Of a DNA stretch of 64,000 bases, positions 1 through 8,195 are shown piece after piece. The DNA comes from Tetramitus jugosus (lineage: Eukaryota > Heterolobosea > Eutetramitea > Acrasida > Vahlkampfiidae): positions 372,001 through 436,000 of the forward strand of contig OW569350.1 of assembly GCA_937625935.1 (NCBI GenBank), given 5' to 3'. The position numbers and the translations under genes were made by a program. How positions within the stretch are numbered: the stretch's first letter is position 1; each line of letters begins with the position of its first letter. The notes under the pieces are model-generated. The model searched no databases. It had not been told where the DNA came from and saw only the letters and a program-made list of their open reading frames with translations.

Positions 1-29
1 TATTTCTTGTTTTTGAAATATATGTGCAG

Positions 30-1465
30 ATCGATTGAATCGTGTTATTGCAGTCATAACACAATTGGGTTCTGACTGTCATGGCTTGTGTCCTCATATC
101 ACCGATGCGCTTTATAAGTTCCTTCTGAATAGTTTTGGAACAGCTGACAAAAACACCAATCAGGTACTCTTAGCTGCCATGAATGTAGTTGTTGACAAAT
201 CACAAATTGAGTCTACCAAGTCATGTGAATATATTCGCGGAATTATTGGTATTATATTGCAATCAACAGGTAGTCAATCAAGTGACAAGGACACTAGTTT
301 GTTACTTGGCAAATTGTTGCATGTATTGTACCGAGGAATTTCAGAATCGGATCAACAAGCTTTATTGAATGATATTGTGTTGCTCGTGAGTGAATCTCGT
401 GTCGATCTATTCAACAGCCCCATCAGTAATTTCAAACCATTGGATGCATCCAATGGTCATGTTCAATTTATTCCAATATTTGCATCCATTTTCGTAGCTA
501 CGCGACCAGCTGTAGCAATACCAAATGTCGAGGCTCTTGCATCACAGTTAACCAACCTGTGCTTATCTGATACAGCGAATAATGATGCTATTCAAGGAGC
601 TGCTCAATGTCTGGCCTCAATTGTGAACAAGATATCGGACACAACCACACTACAATCCATCATTTCGCAACAGATTGAAGAAAGAATCATGGCTACTGCA
701 ACCAACAATCAACTGGACTCTGTTGTTCGTCTACATTCAATCGAGGCCTTGGGGTGGACTCTCAAGGGTCTTATTGCACGAGGCGTCAAGCTCAGTTCCA
801 ACCTCGCAAATACTTTGTTCACTCTTCTCAACGACTCTGATGTAACAATCTCGAGAAAAACTGCGGACGCTTTCGAGATTATCATGGCTGATTATGAACT
901 GGTGCTACACAAGAACACCCATGCAAAGATTGGTGTTCTTTACAAACAAAAATTCTTTTCTATGAACATTAGTGGGCTGTTGGAAAGTATGAGGAAAGCC
1001 AAGAGAGAACGTAGTCAAAACGAAGGTAGCATTTTATTTGCCATTGCGCACTTGATTCACAATGTGCCAAAAACCGTCATCTTGGGAGAAGTGGAACGGT
1101 TGTTCCCATTGGTGATTAGTGTCCTATCAACCGAAACTATTGACATTAGCAACAGAGAATTGATTGTTGCTGCACTCAAAACAACAGAAACATTGTTAAC
1201 TGAAGCAAAGGAGCAAATGGCATCATATATTGGTTCCATTATTCCCGTTCTACTCAGGTTAACACGGGAGAGATCATCCGTGCGTGTACGTATGGCTGCT
1301 GTTGACTGTCTCTCACACATGACAGACTATCCATTCCATCAAATATTTGTTCACAAGCAAATCATCATTAACGGATTGGAAAAGGCCTTGGACGATCCAA
1401 AACGACATGTCAGAAGGGCTGCCGTTCGAGTCAGAAACGAATGGTTCGTTTTGGCAAAAGAATAA
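30..1465 (+). CDS. MMS19: MMS19-like cytosolic Fe-S assembly protein, C-terminal part (5' partial)
   Basis: This is the last exon of an MMS19 homologue, the HEAT-repeat adaptor that hands Fe-S clusters to DNA repair and replication enzymes as part of the CIA targeting complex. A splice acceptor (TGTGCAG) ends at base 29, so coding enters mid-codon at 30 and the N-terminal part lies outside the window. About 478 residues are visible, all helical HEAT-type repeats. The family signature is the final repeat, LDDPKRHVRRAAVRVRNEW, followed by a short tail, matching the end of animal and fungal MMS19. An apparent start at base 35 is a TTG inside the exon, not a real start. The stop lies only 6 bp from the convergent Chibby stop. 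Confidence 0.88.
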
Positions 1466-1471
1466 ACTAAC

Positions 1472-1912
1472 TTATGCGCTGATTACATTCTTGGCTGTGA
1501 CTGTTATCTTCTCATTCTTTGAAGTTGTCATTGTTGCTGTCTGTTGTTGTGGCTTCTTCTTTCCCTGTTCCTTTTTCAGTTTGGACATGCCTGCATTCAA
1601 CAGTTTATTGTCCAGTGTAGCACGAGACAACATATCGATCGCAACTTCCAACTTAAAGTTCAACAAGCGATTCTCCTCTTCGAGATCATCAATCCTTTCT
1701 CTCATTGTCATGAGTTCAGAGTGATCAACGACCTCGTATGAGCCATCTTTCATCTCCTTGAGAACATCCCACGTACCGTCCAATTGGTTCAGTCGAATCT
1801 TCATCCCATGTCCCACGGTGATTTCAATGGGAGCATCAGCAGAAGGGAGAGTGTTGCTTGGCTTGTCCTTTGGAGCCAAGAACATACGCTTTAGCTTGAC
1901 AATATTGATCAT
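1472..1912 (-). CDS. CBY1: Chibby-family coiled-coil protein
   Basis: A 146-residue protein of the Chibby family. Animal Chibby sits at the distal centriole/basal body, supports ciliogenesis and antagonises beta-catenin. The family layout is visible: an N-terminal F-x-P-K segment (residues about 10-18), a central stretch with LNQLDGTW (like FENGQW in animals), then the coiled coil ELMTMRERIDDLEEENRLL and KLEVAIDMLSRAT, and a basic Lys-rich tail. The first in-frame ATG at 1912 is used; the frame extends 9 nt further only to a TTG. In an amoeboflagellate, a basal-body role during flagellate conversion is a reasonable inference. An E2F-like site lies about 95 bp upstream. Confidence 0.8.
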   Translation of the reverse strand: MINIVKLKRMFLAPKDKPSNTLPSADAPIEITVGHGMKIRLNQLDGTWDVLKEMKDGSYEVVDHSELMTMRERIDDLEEENRLLNFKLEVAIDMLSRATLDNKLLNAGMSKLKKEQGKKKPQQQTATMTTSKNEKITVTAKNVISA

Positions 1913-2000
1913 TTCTAACAAGAGGTGCTATGTATGGTTACAGATGGTTGTTCTTTTTGTTCAGACAAAAGTGAGTCTTCTGTAGTTGGACAAAACGTTC

Positions 2001-2015
2001 GGCGCGGGCGCCAAA
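2001..2015 (-). promoter_or_regulatory. E2F-like site upstream of Chibby
   Basis: On the minus strand this reads TTTGGCGCCCGCGCC, a perfect TTTGGCGC E2F/DP core extended by a GC-rich block in otherwise AT-rich DNA. It lies about 95 bp upstream of the Chibby ATG on the same strand. Similar cores flank the GTP cyclohydrolase/CAF-1 p60 divergent promoter. The assignment is by motif only. Confidence 0.35.
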
Positions 2016-2104
2016 GAAAACGGAATGATCGGAATTTTTTGAGTTGTTTTTACACTCGTTTATTATGATTCAATTCTTGTTCTATAGCACAACCCACACA
2101 GTGT

Positions 2105-2296
2105 TTAGTGATGTCCACCATGTCCTCCATGACCATGTTTCTTTGTTCCGAAAACTTGTTCATATCCACAGTAGAGAGCGAACAAGCCCAATCCAATGCC
2201 GAATCCTGGCCATATGTGTCTGTATTCTCTGATTGATCTTGGGTTGAAGTTAAGGTCTGGATGCTTTCTCCATCTATCAAAATTTTGGAATACCAT
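2105..2296 (-). CDS. NDUFB3: NADH:ubiquinone oxidoreductase B12-type subunit (NDUFB3-like)
   Basis: A 63-residue mitochondrial inner-membrane protein resembling the plant and animal complex I accessory subunit B12/NDUFB3. The diagnostic part is the N-terminal F-D-R-W-R-K-H-P motif (plant form RRDEWRKHP), followed by RHIWPGFGIGLGLFALY-CGYEQVFG, which is the single membrane helix and its flank (compare RHA-PGLGI-GEQ in plants). The tail is His/Gly-rich (HGHGGHGGHH), as in several family members. The chosen ATG at 2296 starts the conserved core; the open frame continues upstream through a tRNA gene and is not coding there. No cleavable presequence is seen, as is usual for this subunit. Confidence 0.75.
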   Translation of the reverse strand: MVFQNFDRWRKHPDLNFNPRSIREYRHIWPGFGIGLGLFALYCGYEQVFGTKKHGHGGHGGHH

Positions 2297-2375
2297 TTTT
2301 TGTGTTGTTTTGGTTGTTGGATAATTTCTTTCGGTGTTTTTTCGTTTGTGCAAGATTACTCCGCTCCAGTTTTGG

Positions 2376-2379
2376 AAAA
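2376..2379 (-). terminator. Pol III terminator of tRNA-Ser
   Basis: A TTTT run on the minus strand starts 5 nt past the tRNA discriminator base, the minimal RNA polymerase III stop signal. Confidence 0.6.
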
Positions 2380-2383
2380 GGTT

Positions 2384-2466
2384 CGCATTGAACAGGATTC
2401 GAACCTGCGCACCGTTTCCGGTATTGGATTTCAAGTCCAACCTCTTGACCGCTCGAGCATCAATGC
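2384..2466 (-). tRNA. tRNA-Ser(UGA)
   Basis: An 83-nt cloverleaf with a class II variable arm. The acceptor stem GCATTGA pairs with TCAATGC, the anticodon stem TTGGA/TCCAA encloses loop CTTGAAA with anticodon TGA, and the variable arm ACCGGAAACGGT forms its own stem. The T arm GCAGG/CCTGT encloses TTCGAAT, and the discriminator is G. There is no intron. It lies 87 bp upstream of the NDUFB3-like ATG on the same strand. Confidence 0.95.
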
Positions 2467-2611
2467 TTCTCGATAAACATATCCATCAATATTACCCAAA
2501 AAGAATAATTTTCCAAAAATAACCAAGCACCAAAATACGGTCTGGTCTGTTTATTAGTCTTCAGATATCGCCCACGAGTCTTTTTGAGCCAAAACACCAA
2601 ACATCAAAACA

Positions 2612-3958
2612 ATGTCATCTAAACTCTTCCTCTTGGCAATAATTATACTATTATGTGGTCTAACTGCTTCTATTCAAGCCATCAAAACGGTCCGCATCAA
2701 TGCTGGCGCCACCACTAGTTATGTAGATACAAATGGAAATACTTGGGCTCCTGATGCACCTTATCAAAATGGATATGGTACTGTGACTTACACTGGAGGG
2801 AATATTCTGGGTACAAATGATGGTGTCCTGTTTTACAGTGATAGAACTGCCAACAACAGACGTCACCCATTAACCTATACATTTACAAACATGGACAACA
2901 GTGAATACTCTTGCAATCTCTATTTTGCAGAACAATCTACTGCTGCCTTTTCTACTTCAAGAAGAGTGTTTCATGTGTACATCAATGGAGAACGAGTTGC
3001 TACCAGTTTTGATATTTACAAGCAAGTTGGACCAACAAAGGCTCTTATCCAATCATACGACTGCTCTCCTGTCAATGGAAAAATTGAAATCTCATTTGGA
3101 TTCTTCATAGGAAAACCAAAGATTTGTGCAATAGAGATTGTTGTCAAGGATGCACCATCCCCATCTCCTGTCCCACCAACCCCTTCAGCATCACCTTCTC
3201 CAGCACCTCCATCAACCATTCCGGACACACTCCCAGGTATTGCAACATACTACTACGACTACAACACAACAAATGAAATGTTGGATCATATGCCCATACC
3301 CTTCAACAGGAAACCAGTGATTGGTGTCATTGAAAATACACCATTCTACAAACCTGAGGATTACACCTTGTTCCGAAACTCTCCATGGTCAAATCAATTT
3401 GCGGTCACATTCAACTTCTACCTCGATATTACCAATGCTGGTTTGTATGTGTTCCGTACTCTGAGTAACGATGGAACTATATTGTACTGCAGCAACAATC
3501 AATTAATTTTCAGCAACGATGGTAATCATGACATGATTAACGCAGTTACAGGACAAATTAACTTTGATCAGGGACTGCATAAATGTATTCTATACTTTTA
3601 TCAGTCAATCCATCGTTCTGGCTTTGATGTCAAGTGGAAGCCTCCAGGCGGCGCAGACTTTGTCGAAATCCCAGTCTCTTCCATGTCCTTTGCACCAAAA
3701 GAAGCTGCTCCTGTCATCCACTCTATTACTCCAGCATCGGGTAATGCAGGTACAACTGTATCAATCACCGGCTTTGGATTCTACTATCCAGCAGCTAACA
3801 CCCAAGTCTTGTTCGGCACTGTGGCCGCAAGCTCTGTCACTGTCGTTGACTCTGAACATTTGACAGTTGTCGTTCCTGCTGGTGTTCCAAGTGGACAACT
3901 CAATGTTGTTGTGAAAACACCAGTCGATACCAGTAATCCAGTTCGCTATTCTGCTTGA
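2612..3958 (+). CDS. Secreted malectin / PA14-like / IPT-TIG multidomain protein
   Basis: A 448-residue extracellular protein. Residues 1-23 form a signal peptide (hydrophobic core LFLLAIIILLCGLTA). Residues about 24-182 form a malectin-like carbohydrate-binding domain (VRINAGA...W..D..Y at the start). Residues 184-206 are a Pro/Ser linker. Residues about 209-352 resemble a PA14-type beta-sandwich (FNFYLDITNAGLYVFRTLSNDGT). Residues about 358-447 form an IPT/TIG immunoglobulin-like fold (ITPASGNAGTTVSITGFGF). There is no membrane anchor, so it is probably secreted or held on the surface by glycans. Possible roles are binding bacterial or self glycans during feeding or encystment; this is inference. 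Intronless; ATG in context AACAATG. Confidence 0.75.
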   Translation: MSSKLFLLAIIILLCGLTASIQAIKTVRINAGATTSYVDTNGNTWAPDAPYQNGYGTVTYTGGNILGTNDGVLFYSDRTANNRRHPLTYTFTNMDNSEYSCNLYFAEQSTAAFSTSRRVFHVYINGERVATSFDIYKQVGPTKALIQSYDCSPVNGKIEISFGFFIGKPKICAIEIVVKDAPSPSPVPPTPSASPSPAPPSTIPDTLPGIATYYYDYNTTNEMLDHMPIPFNRKPVIGVIENTPFYKPEDYTLFRNSPWSNQFAVTFNFYLDITNAGLYVFRTLSNDGTILYCSNNQLIFSNDGNHDMINAVTGQINFDQGLHKCILYFYQSIHRSGFDVKWKPPGGADFVEIPVSSMSFAPKEAAPVIHSITPASGNAGTTVSITGFGFYYPAANTQVLFGTVAASSVTVVDSEHLTVVVPAGVPSGQLNVVVKTPVDTSNPVRYSA

Positions 3959-4019
3959 GTGGGATGTTTGTTATTGGGAATAGAAATAGGAGAATCACCA
4001 AGTAAATAAATAGTAAAAA

Positions 4020-4984
4020 ATGAACACAACAGACAACAACACGATCGAACAAGAACCAATCAATGACAACGAGACACAAAATAATAAGGATGCCAATCAT
4101 CAAAATCATGATGACACCCATGTGAGTGCCGTTGAGACACAAATCATTGAAACTTCAACAACAACAAGTGACACGATTGAAAATGAATCAATGACAACAA
4201 CAAATGATAAACAAGATGAAGTGATCAATGCAGAAAATACTGATGACGAGAAACAACAGGAAGAAGATGAAACTGAATCGTTTGAAGCTTCTGGCAGTAT
4301 CAACAGTATGTCATGTTGTGAGACACGTGTTATGTGTTTTCATTGATCAGCAAATACTAACATTCTGCGCTTTTTGTTTTTGTCAACGCAGAGAGCGAGT
4401 TCTTGAATCCGAGGCTGTTTCAAATCCTGGAGAGCAAATCTAGAAAGTTAGCTGAGAGCTTCATCTATTTGAGCGGTAGTTTACAATCGACATTGCACGC
4501 TGTAAGTCACTCACTCTATTTCTCCCCCTTTTTCTATTGTATTTGCGCGCCAAAAAAACTGTGGCGCTTACAATCATTTGTTCATTGTTCGTCCATGTCA
4601 TATACTTAATTATGTATCTTTATGCATGCGGATCATTCTACTACAGACGAGTGGAATGACGAATCAATATATGGAAGTGTATCAAAAGAGTGTATTCAAC
4701 ACGTGTGATACAGTTGATGAAGATGTGAAAACAATGAATGAATTTGTTCAAAAATGTGAAGAGCTAAATCAACAGTTGAAACAGGCCAGGGTCATGTATC
4801 ATGACATGTAAGTATTTATTCATTCTCATTCGTTAATATCTGTTCTCTCACACATCGCTCATTGTTCTCACGCAATAAATACATTCTTAACTTGTAACAT
4901 TGTAGAAAGAAGCTGAGGAACACTGTGGACGGTTTGGATGCCGTCACTCAGGAAATGTACAGGCAAAAACTCAAGCTCAAGTAA
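4020..4984 (+). CDS. BORCS6: BORC complex subunit 6-like (lyspersin, DUF2365)
   Basis: A four-exon gene: 4020-4305, 4392-4501, 4647-4807 and 4906-4984 (211 residues). All donors are GTATGT/GTAAGT and all acceptors CAG/TAG, with frame kept. The first ~95 residues are an acidic Asn/Thr/Glu-rich low-complexity segment. The rest matches the BORCS6 core: LNPRLFQILESKSRKLAESF, then QYMEVYQKSVFNT and VKTMNEFVQKCEELN, a helical bundle like the human FVRALEGKARSL...TYRDSVD...KGMYTLLARCEEL region. BORC recruits ARL8 to lysosomes and so controls their transport by kinesin. Three introns in under 1 kb is unusual for this window. Confidence 0.72.
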
Positions 4985-5117
4985 CACTTTAATATTTACA
5001 ATAAACATGTTCATGTGTACAATAAAATACAACCGAGAACAGTTTGTGTGGCGAGGGACCGAGAGCTCGCTACTAGTTGTTCGCCAAAATTGCTCAGTTC
5101 GTGAGTTGTGGACATGT

Positions 5118-5651
5118 TTAAACTTGTTTTGCCAACCAATCCAATCCTTCAAAGAGTCCTTCTCCAGAAGATGCACAAGCTGGTTGGACAAACCAATTCT
5201 TCTGCTTCAACTCTTGCAGATTGAGCATGTCCTTGATCTGTCCAGCGCCAACGGAATGTGGTAAATCTTGCTTATTGGCCAATACCAACAGAACTGCATT
5301 CCTCAAGTGGTCATCAGACATCATTTTGTGGAGTTCGTCCTTGGCTTCACCGATGCGTTCCCTGTCGTTGCTGTCAACGACATAAATGACTGCATCAGCA
5401 TTCTGGTAGTAATGTCTCCACAATGGTCTGATTCTGTCTTGACCACCAACGTCCCACATGGTAAAGTTAACCTTCTTGTATTGAACTGTCTCGACATTGA
5501 ATCCAATTGTTGGAATCGTTGTCACGTTTTCATCAAGCTTAATCTTGTAGAGTATGGTAGTCTTACCGGCTGCGTCCAATCCAAGCAAAAGGATTCTAGC
5601 TTCCTTGTTCTTCCAAATGTCACTAAAGAATGATGTAATAGTATTGCCCAT
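5118..5651 (-). CDS. ARF1: ARF-family small GTPase
   Basis: A 177-residue ARF GTPase acting in vesicle coat recruitment at Golgi or plasma membranes. Gly2 in the MGN start fits N-myristoylation. G1 is GLDAAGKT, Thr in PTIGFNVET is the switch I threonine, G3 is WDVGGQD, G4 is NKQD and G5 is CAS. Length and an amphipathic first helix ([16 protein letters not shown]) are typical of ARF rather than ARL. It cannot be assigned to ARF1 or ARF6 by eye. Intronless. Confidence 0.93.
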   Translation of the reverse strand: MGNTITSFFSDIWKNKEARILLLGLDAAGKTTILYKIKLDENVTTIPTIGFNVETVQYKKVNFTMWDVGGQDRIRPLWRHYYQNADAVIYVVDSNDRERIGEAKDELHKMMSDDHLRNAVLLVLANKQDLPHSVGAGQIKDMLNLQELKQKNWFVQPACASSGEGLFEGLDWLAKQV

Positions 5652-5959
5652 GGTATTTAGTTTTCAGATATGTCTTATGTTCAGATGTCCTTGTTTTGTT
5701 GTGAATAGAAAAACCAAGTCATTTCATTCTCTCTTTTTATACCTGGTGAGCCACAGGATTTATTCGTGTATCTCCTCAGTAATACAACTGAGGCAACAAA
5801 TCTGCTGGTGTGACGTCAGCGAAGCCAGATGTTCGACCACTTGTTTCTCCTCATGAAAATTGTCGTCATAGATTGGAACTCCGCCAGAACTTCGGCCTAT
5901 TTCTGCTTTGCATCAAAGGTATTCACCGACAAACAGTTTATTGTTTTTACAATGTATTC
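5652..5959. promoter_or_regulatory. ARF promoter region with TATA-like box
   Basis: This 308-bp gap between the ARF start and the end of the next minus-strand gene has no supportable gene. On the minus strand TATAAAA lies at 5735-5741, about 85 nt upstream of the ARF ATG. GGAACTCCG at 5875-5883 recurs upstream of the F-box gene at 29.5 kb. Confidence 0.4.
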
Positions 5960-6343
5960 TCACAGATTAAACGGTGGTGAAGAAACCATCTGACTTGTGT
6001 TGTCAGGAAAAACAAATGCAAAGACGAGCTTGACGAGAACAGGTCCTTGTTTGTTCTCTTTCAACAGAGAGCACTGACCCAAGCTCGATATTTCATTGTA
6101 GGGAAAAGATTGGTGCACTTCTTCATTTCCATCAACTCCCTTTTGATTCGTGATCAACTTTGCCATAAAGTCCTTGATGATTTGTTGACCAATGGTGGCA
6201 ACACATTGATCCGATTGTGCATCGTAGAGCATGATCCGAACATAGTTGGGTGCTTGCGATTCAATGACAAATCGACCCTTGGGGATGGTCGCAGGTGCAA
6301 ATGGCTTGTCAGTCGTGAAGTCGTCCTTGTTTACTAATTGCAT
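5960..6343 (-). CDS. Hypothetical protein, 127 aa
   Basis: I do not recognise this protein. It has no signal peptide or membrane helix, two cysteines, and alternating hydrophobic residues that suggest a beta-rich fold (NYVRIMLYD, GPVLVKLVFAFVF). The frame extends upstream to a position inside tRNA-Pro, so the ATG at 6343 (MQLVNKDDF) is the likely start. Codon use and compactness resemble the neighbours, so it is probably a real lineage-specific gene. It is cotranscriptional in orientation with the tRNA, whose 3' end lies 53 bp upstream. Confidence 0.55.
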   Translation of the reverse strand: MQLVNKDDFTTDKPFAPATIPKGRFVIESQAPNYVRIMLYDAQSDQCVATIGQQIIKDFMAKLITNQKGVDGNEEVHQSFPYNEISSLGQCSLLKENKQGPVLVKLVFAFVFPDNTSQMVSSPPFNL

Positions 6344-6389
6344 TTTGTTGTTCTTTGACAACAAATCACTCCATCCAAAACAAAACAGC

Positions 6390-6394
6390 AAAAA
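6390..6394 (-). terminator. Pol III terminator of tRNA-Pro
   Basis: A TTTTT run on the minus strand lies 2 nt downstream of the tRNA discriminator base. Confidence 0.7.
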
Positions 6395-6396
6395 CA

Positions 6397-6468
6397 GGGG
6401 ACAACGGAGAATCGAACTCCGGACCTCTCGCACCCAAAGCGAGAATCATACCACTAGACCATTGTCCC
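6397..6468 (-). tRNA. tRNA-Pro(UGG)
   Basis: A 72-nt cloverleaf. Acceptor stem GGGACAA pairs with TTGTCCC, anticodon arm CTCGC-TTTGGGT-GCGAG carries anticodon TGG, T arm CGGAG-TTCGATT-CTCCG is perfect, and the discriminator is C. There is no intron. Confidence 0.95.
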
Positions 6469-6535
6469 TTCATGTTGTTAAATCCTTGAATATTTGACCC
6501 GCTCAGTTTCTCCGACGAATGAAATAGGAATGCAT

Positions 6536-7471
6536 TTATTGGTTGGTGAATTGAGTGGCTATCCGCTCTGCTGTCGAGGTAGTAATGAGTCGAATGTTTT
6601 CAGGCATAATCATATCCTTGACCTCCATCTGCAACGAAGACTCGTACACATCCAGAATCGTCTGAGGATAAATTGGTAAAAATTGTGTTTCGAGAGCCAA
6701 GATTGCATTTCTCACTCTGCAAATATTCTCCCGATCCTTGCCAGTCACCTCCATATTGACATCTTCTGATTTAGTGGCAGACATGAAGGCAACATGCTGA
6801 TGTTTTGGTCCATCTCTTGCTTTTGTCAACCAAATGTAACCATTGTTGCCCAAAATGGCTTGAACACCAAACGAAAATGTGTGAAAGTGTTGTGTGCAAC
6901 GCTTGACCAATGCTGCATGCACTCTAACAAACACGCCATTCTCCAGTTTTCCATAACGAGAACTTCTCGTTTGCAATGACAGTGTGCCATCTTGGAATGG
7001 TGAGTGAACTTCAGCCACAATCAGATCATTCTCTGCATAGAGCACTCTCATGTTCAACGCATCTTCGTGCGTTTTTCTTCTCTGTACACCACCTGGTAAA
7101 TTAACAGAACTCAACAATAGAACAGCATCTTGCTTGGCTTGAATATCCACTCTCCATTTCTTTCCTGAAATCTCCGATATTCTTCCGACAACCACATCTC
7201 CGACTTCACCATTGTAACGAGCTCTCAATGGTCTCACACTAATCAACTTATTCACACGTTCAACAATGCCACAGACACTTGCAATCAACTCGTTTGTGTC
7301 AAGGTTACGATAAGCACCATGACCACACAATACATTGGAGGCATCACCTACGATGACCTCACCAGGTGTTACAATTTGTAGCTCTTGATTCGATTCTGAT
7401 GCGGCAGTGGTTAACGATGGATCATAGTCATAATCTAGATCATCGGTCATGCTATCGATTGTTGTCGCCAT
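6536..7471 (-). CDS. EXOSC2: Exosome complex cap subunit RRP4 (EXOSC2)
   Basis: A 311-residue RNA-binding cap subunit of the RNA exosome. An N-terminal acidic stretch is followed by the ECR1 N-terminal segment (TPGEVI, GHGAYRN), an S1 domain (VGDVVVGRISEISGKKWRVDI with LLLSSVNLPGGVQRRKTHED), and a KH-like C-terminal domain containing an I-L-G-N-N-G-Y-I-W motif, as in RRP4. Length is close to human RRP4 (293). ATG at 7471. It is divergent from PI4K-beta across a 724-bp gap. Confidence 0.92.
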   Translation of the reverse strand: MATTIDSMTDDLDYDYDPSLTTAASESNQELQIVTPGEVIVGDASNVLCGHGAYRNLDTNELIASVCGIVERVNKLISVRPLRARYNGEVGDVVVGRISEISGKKWRVDIQAKQDAVLLLSSVNLPGGVQRRKTHEDALNMRVLYAENDLIVAEVHSPFQDGTLSLQTRSSRYGKLENGVFVRVHAALVKRCTQHFHTFSFGVQAILGNNGYIWLTKARDGPKHQHVAFMSATKSEDVNMEVTGKDRENICRVRNAILALETQFLPIYPQTILDVYESSLQMEVKDMIMPENIRLITTSTAERIATQFTNQ

Positions 7472-8195
7472 TTTTTTCTCTTTTATGCTCGTTTGGGGTG
7501 AGAATTTTCTTGAAGGTTTACTTATTGAACGTTCAACGAAAATGGAACTCAGAAATCTGAGATGAGATTTCTCCTATCTGGGTTTTTCTGTGGTGGCTTG
7601 TGTTTGGGTAATGTTGGATGTCAAAGAGCCAGGCAGGACAGCCGTTGTTAACAACTAAGCTTCTCAAGATGATGTTCATCTCACATTGTCATCGCTCGAC
7701 AGAAGTTCTTCGGCCCTTTCATAGTCGAGCTTTTCTGCCCAAACAAAGGAGAATTTCGGTTTTTTTGGAGTGGAAAAGACAAGAAAATCTCACGAGAGTC
7801 GGTACCCAACAGTTTTTGGTATCTCGCGCCTCGAAACACGAAAACAACACAAAACGACAGGCTTTTTTTTAATTTATCGAGTCGTCATCGTCTGCTACTG
7901 ACAACAACCCCTGTTGACACAATCACCGTCATCATCATCAACAAAAATAACAGCAAAAAGCTTTTGTTGCTAAGCATAAGAAATCATTTTTTCTTTCCAG
8001 AAGAAGCAAAAAGCATCACAAACAACTGAGTTTTAATACGCCTGAAACTCTCTGTACTACATTCAATTCTCTCCCACCTACCATTTTTTGTGTTATTTTT
8101 TTCCCATTAGAAAAAAATCATCACTGAAAAAAAATCACAAGTAACGAAAGAACGAAAGCTAACAGCAAGAAACACACAACACCGAACAAAGAACA
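7472..8195. other. Divergent intergenic region, RRP4 / PI4K-beta
   Basis: 724 bp without a supportable gene. An 84-codon open frame at 7618-7872 shows no family resemblance and sits in an AT-rich leader. A short perfect inverted repeat, CTCAGA-AA-TCTGAG, lies at 7548-7561, about 77 bp upstream of the RRP4 ATG. Confidence 0.4.

Noticed and set aside
7618-7872. 84-codon ATG frame in the RRP4 / PI4K-beta gap
   Set aside because: It resembles no family, sits in the AT-rich divergent leader, and lacks a coherent hydrophobic pattern.
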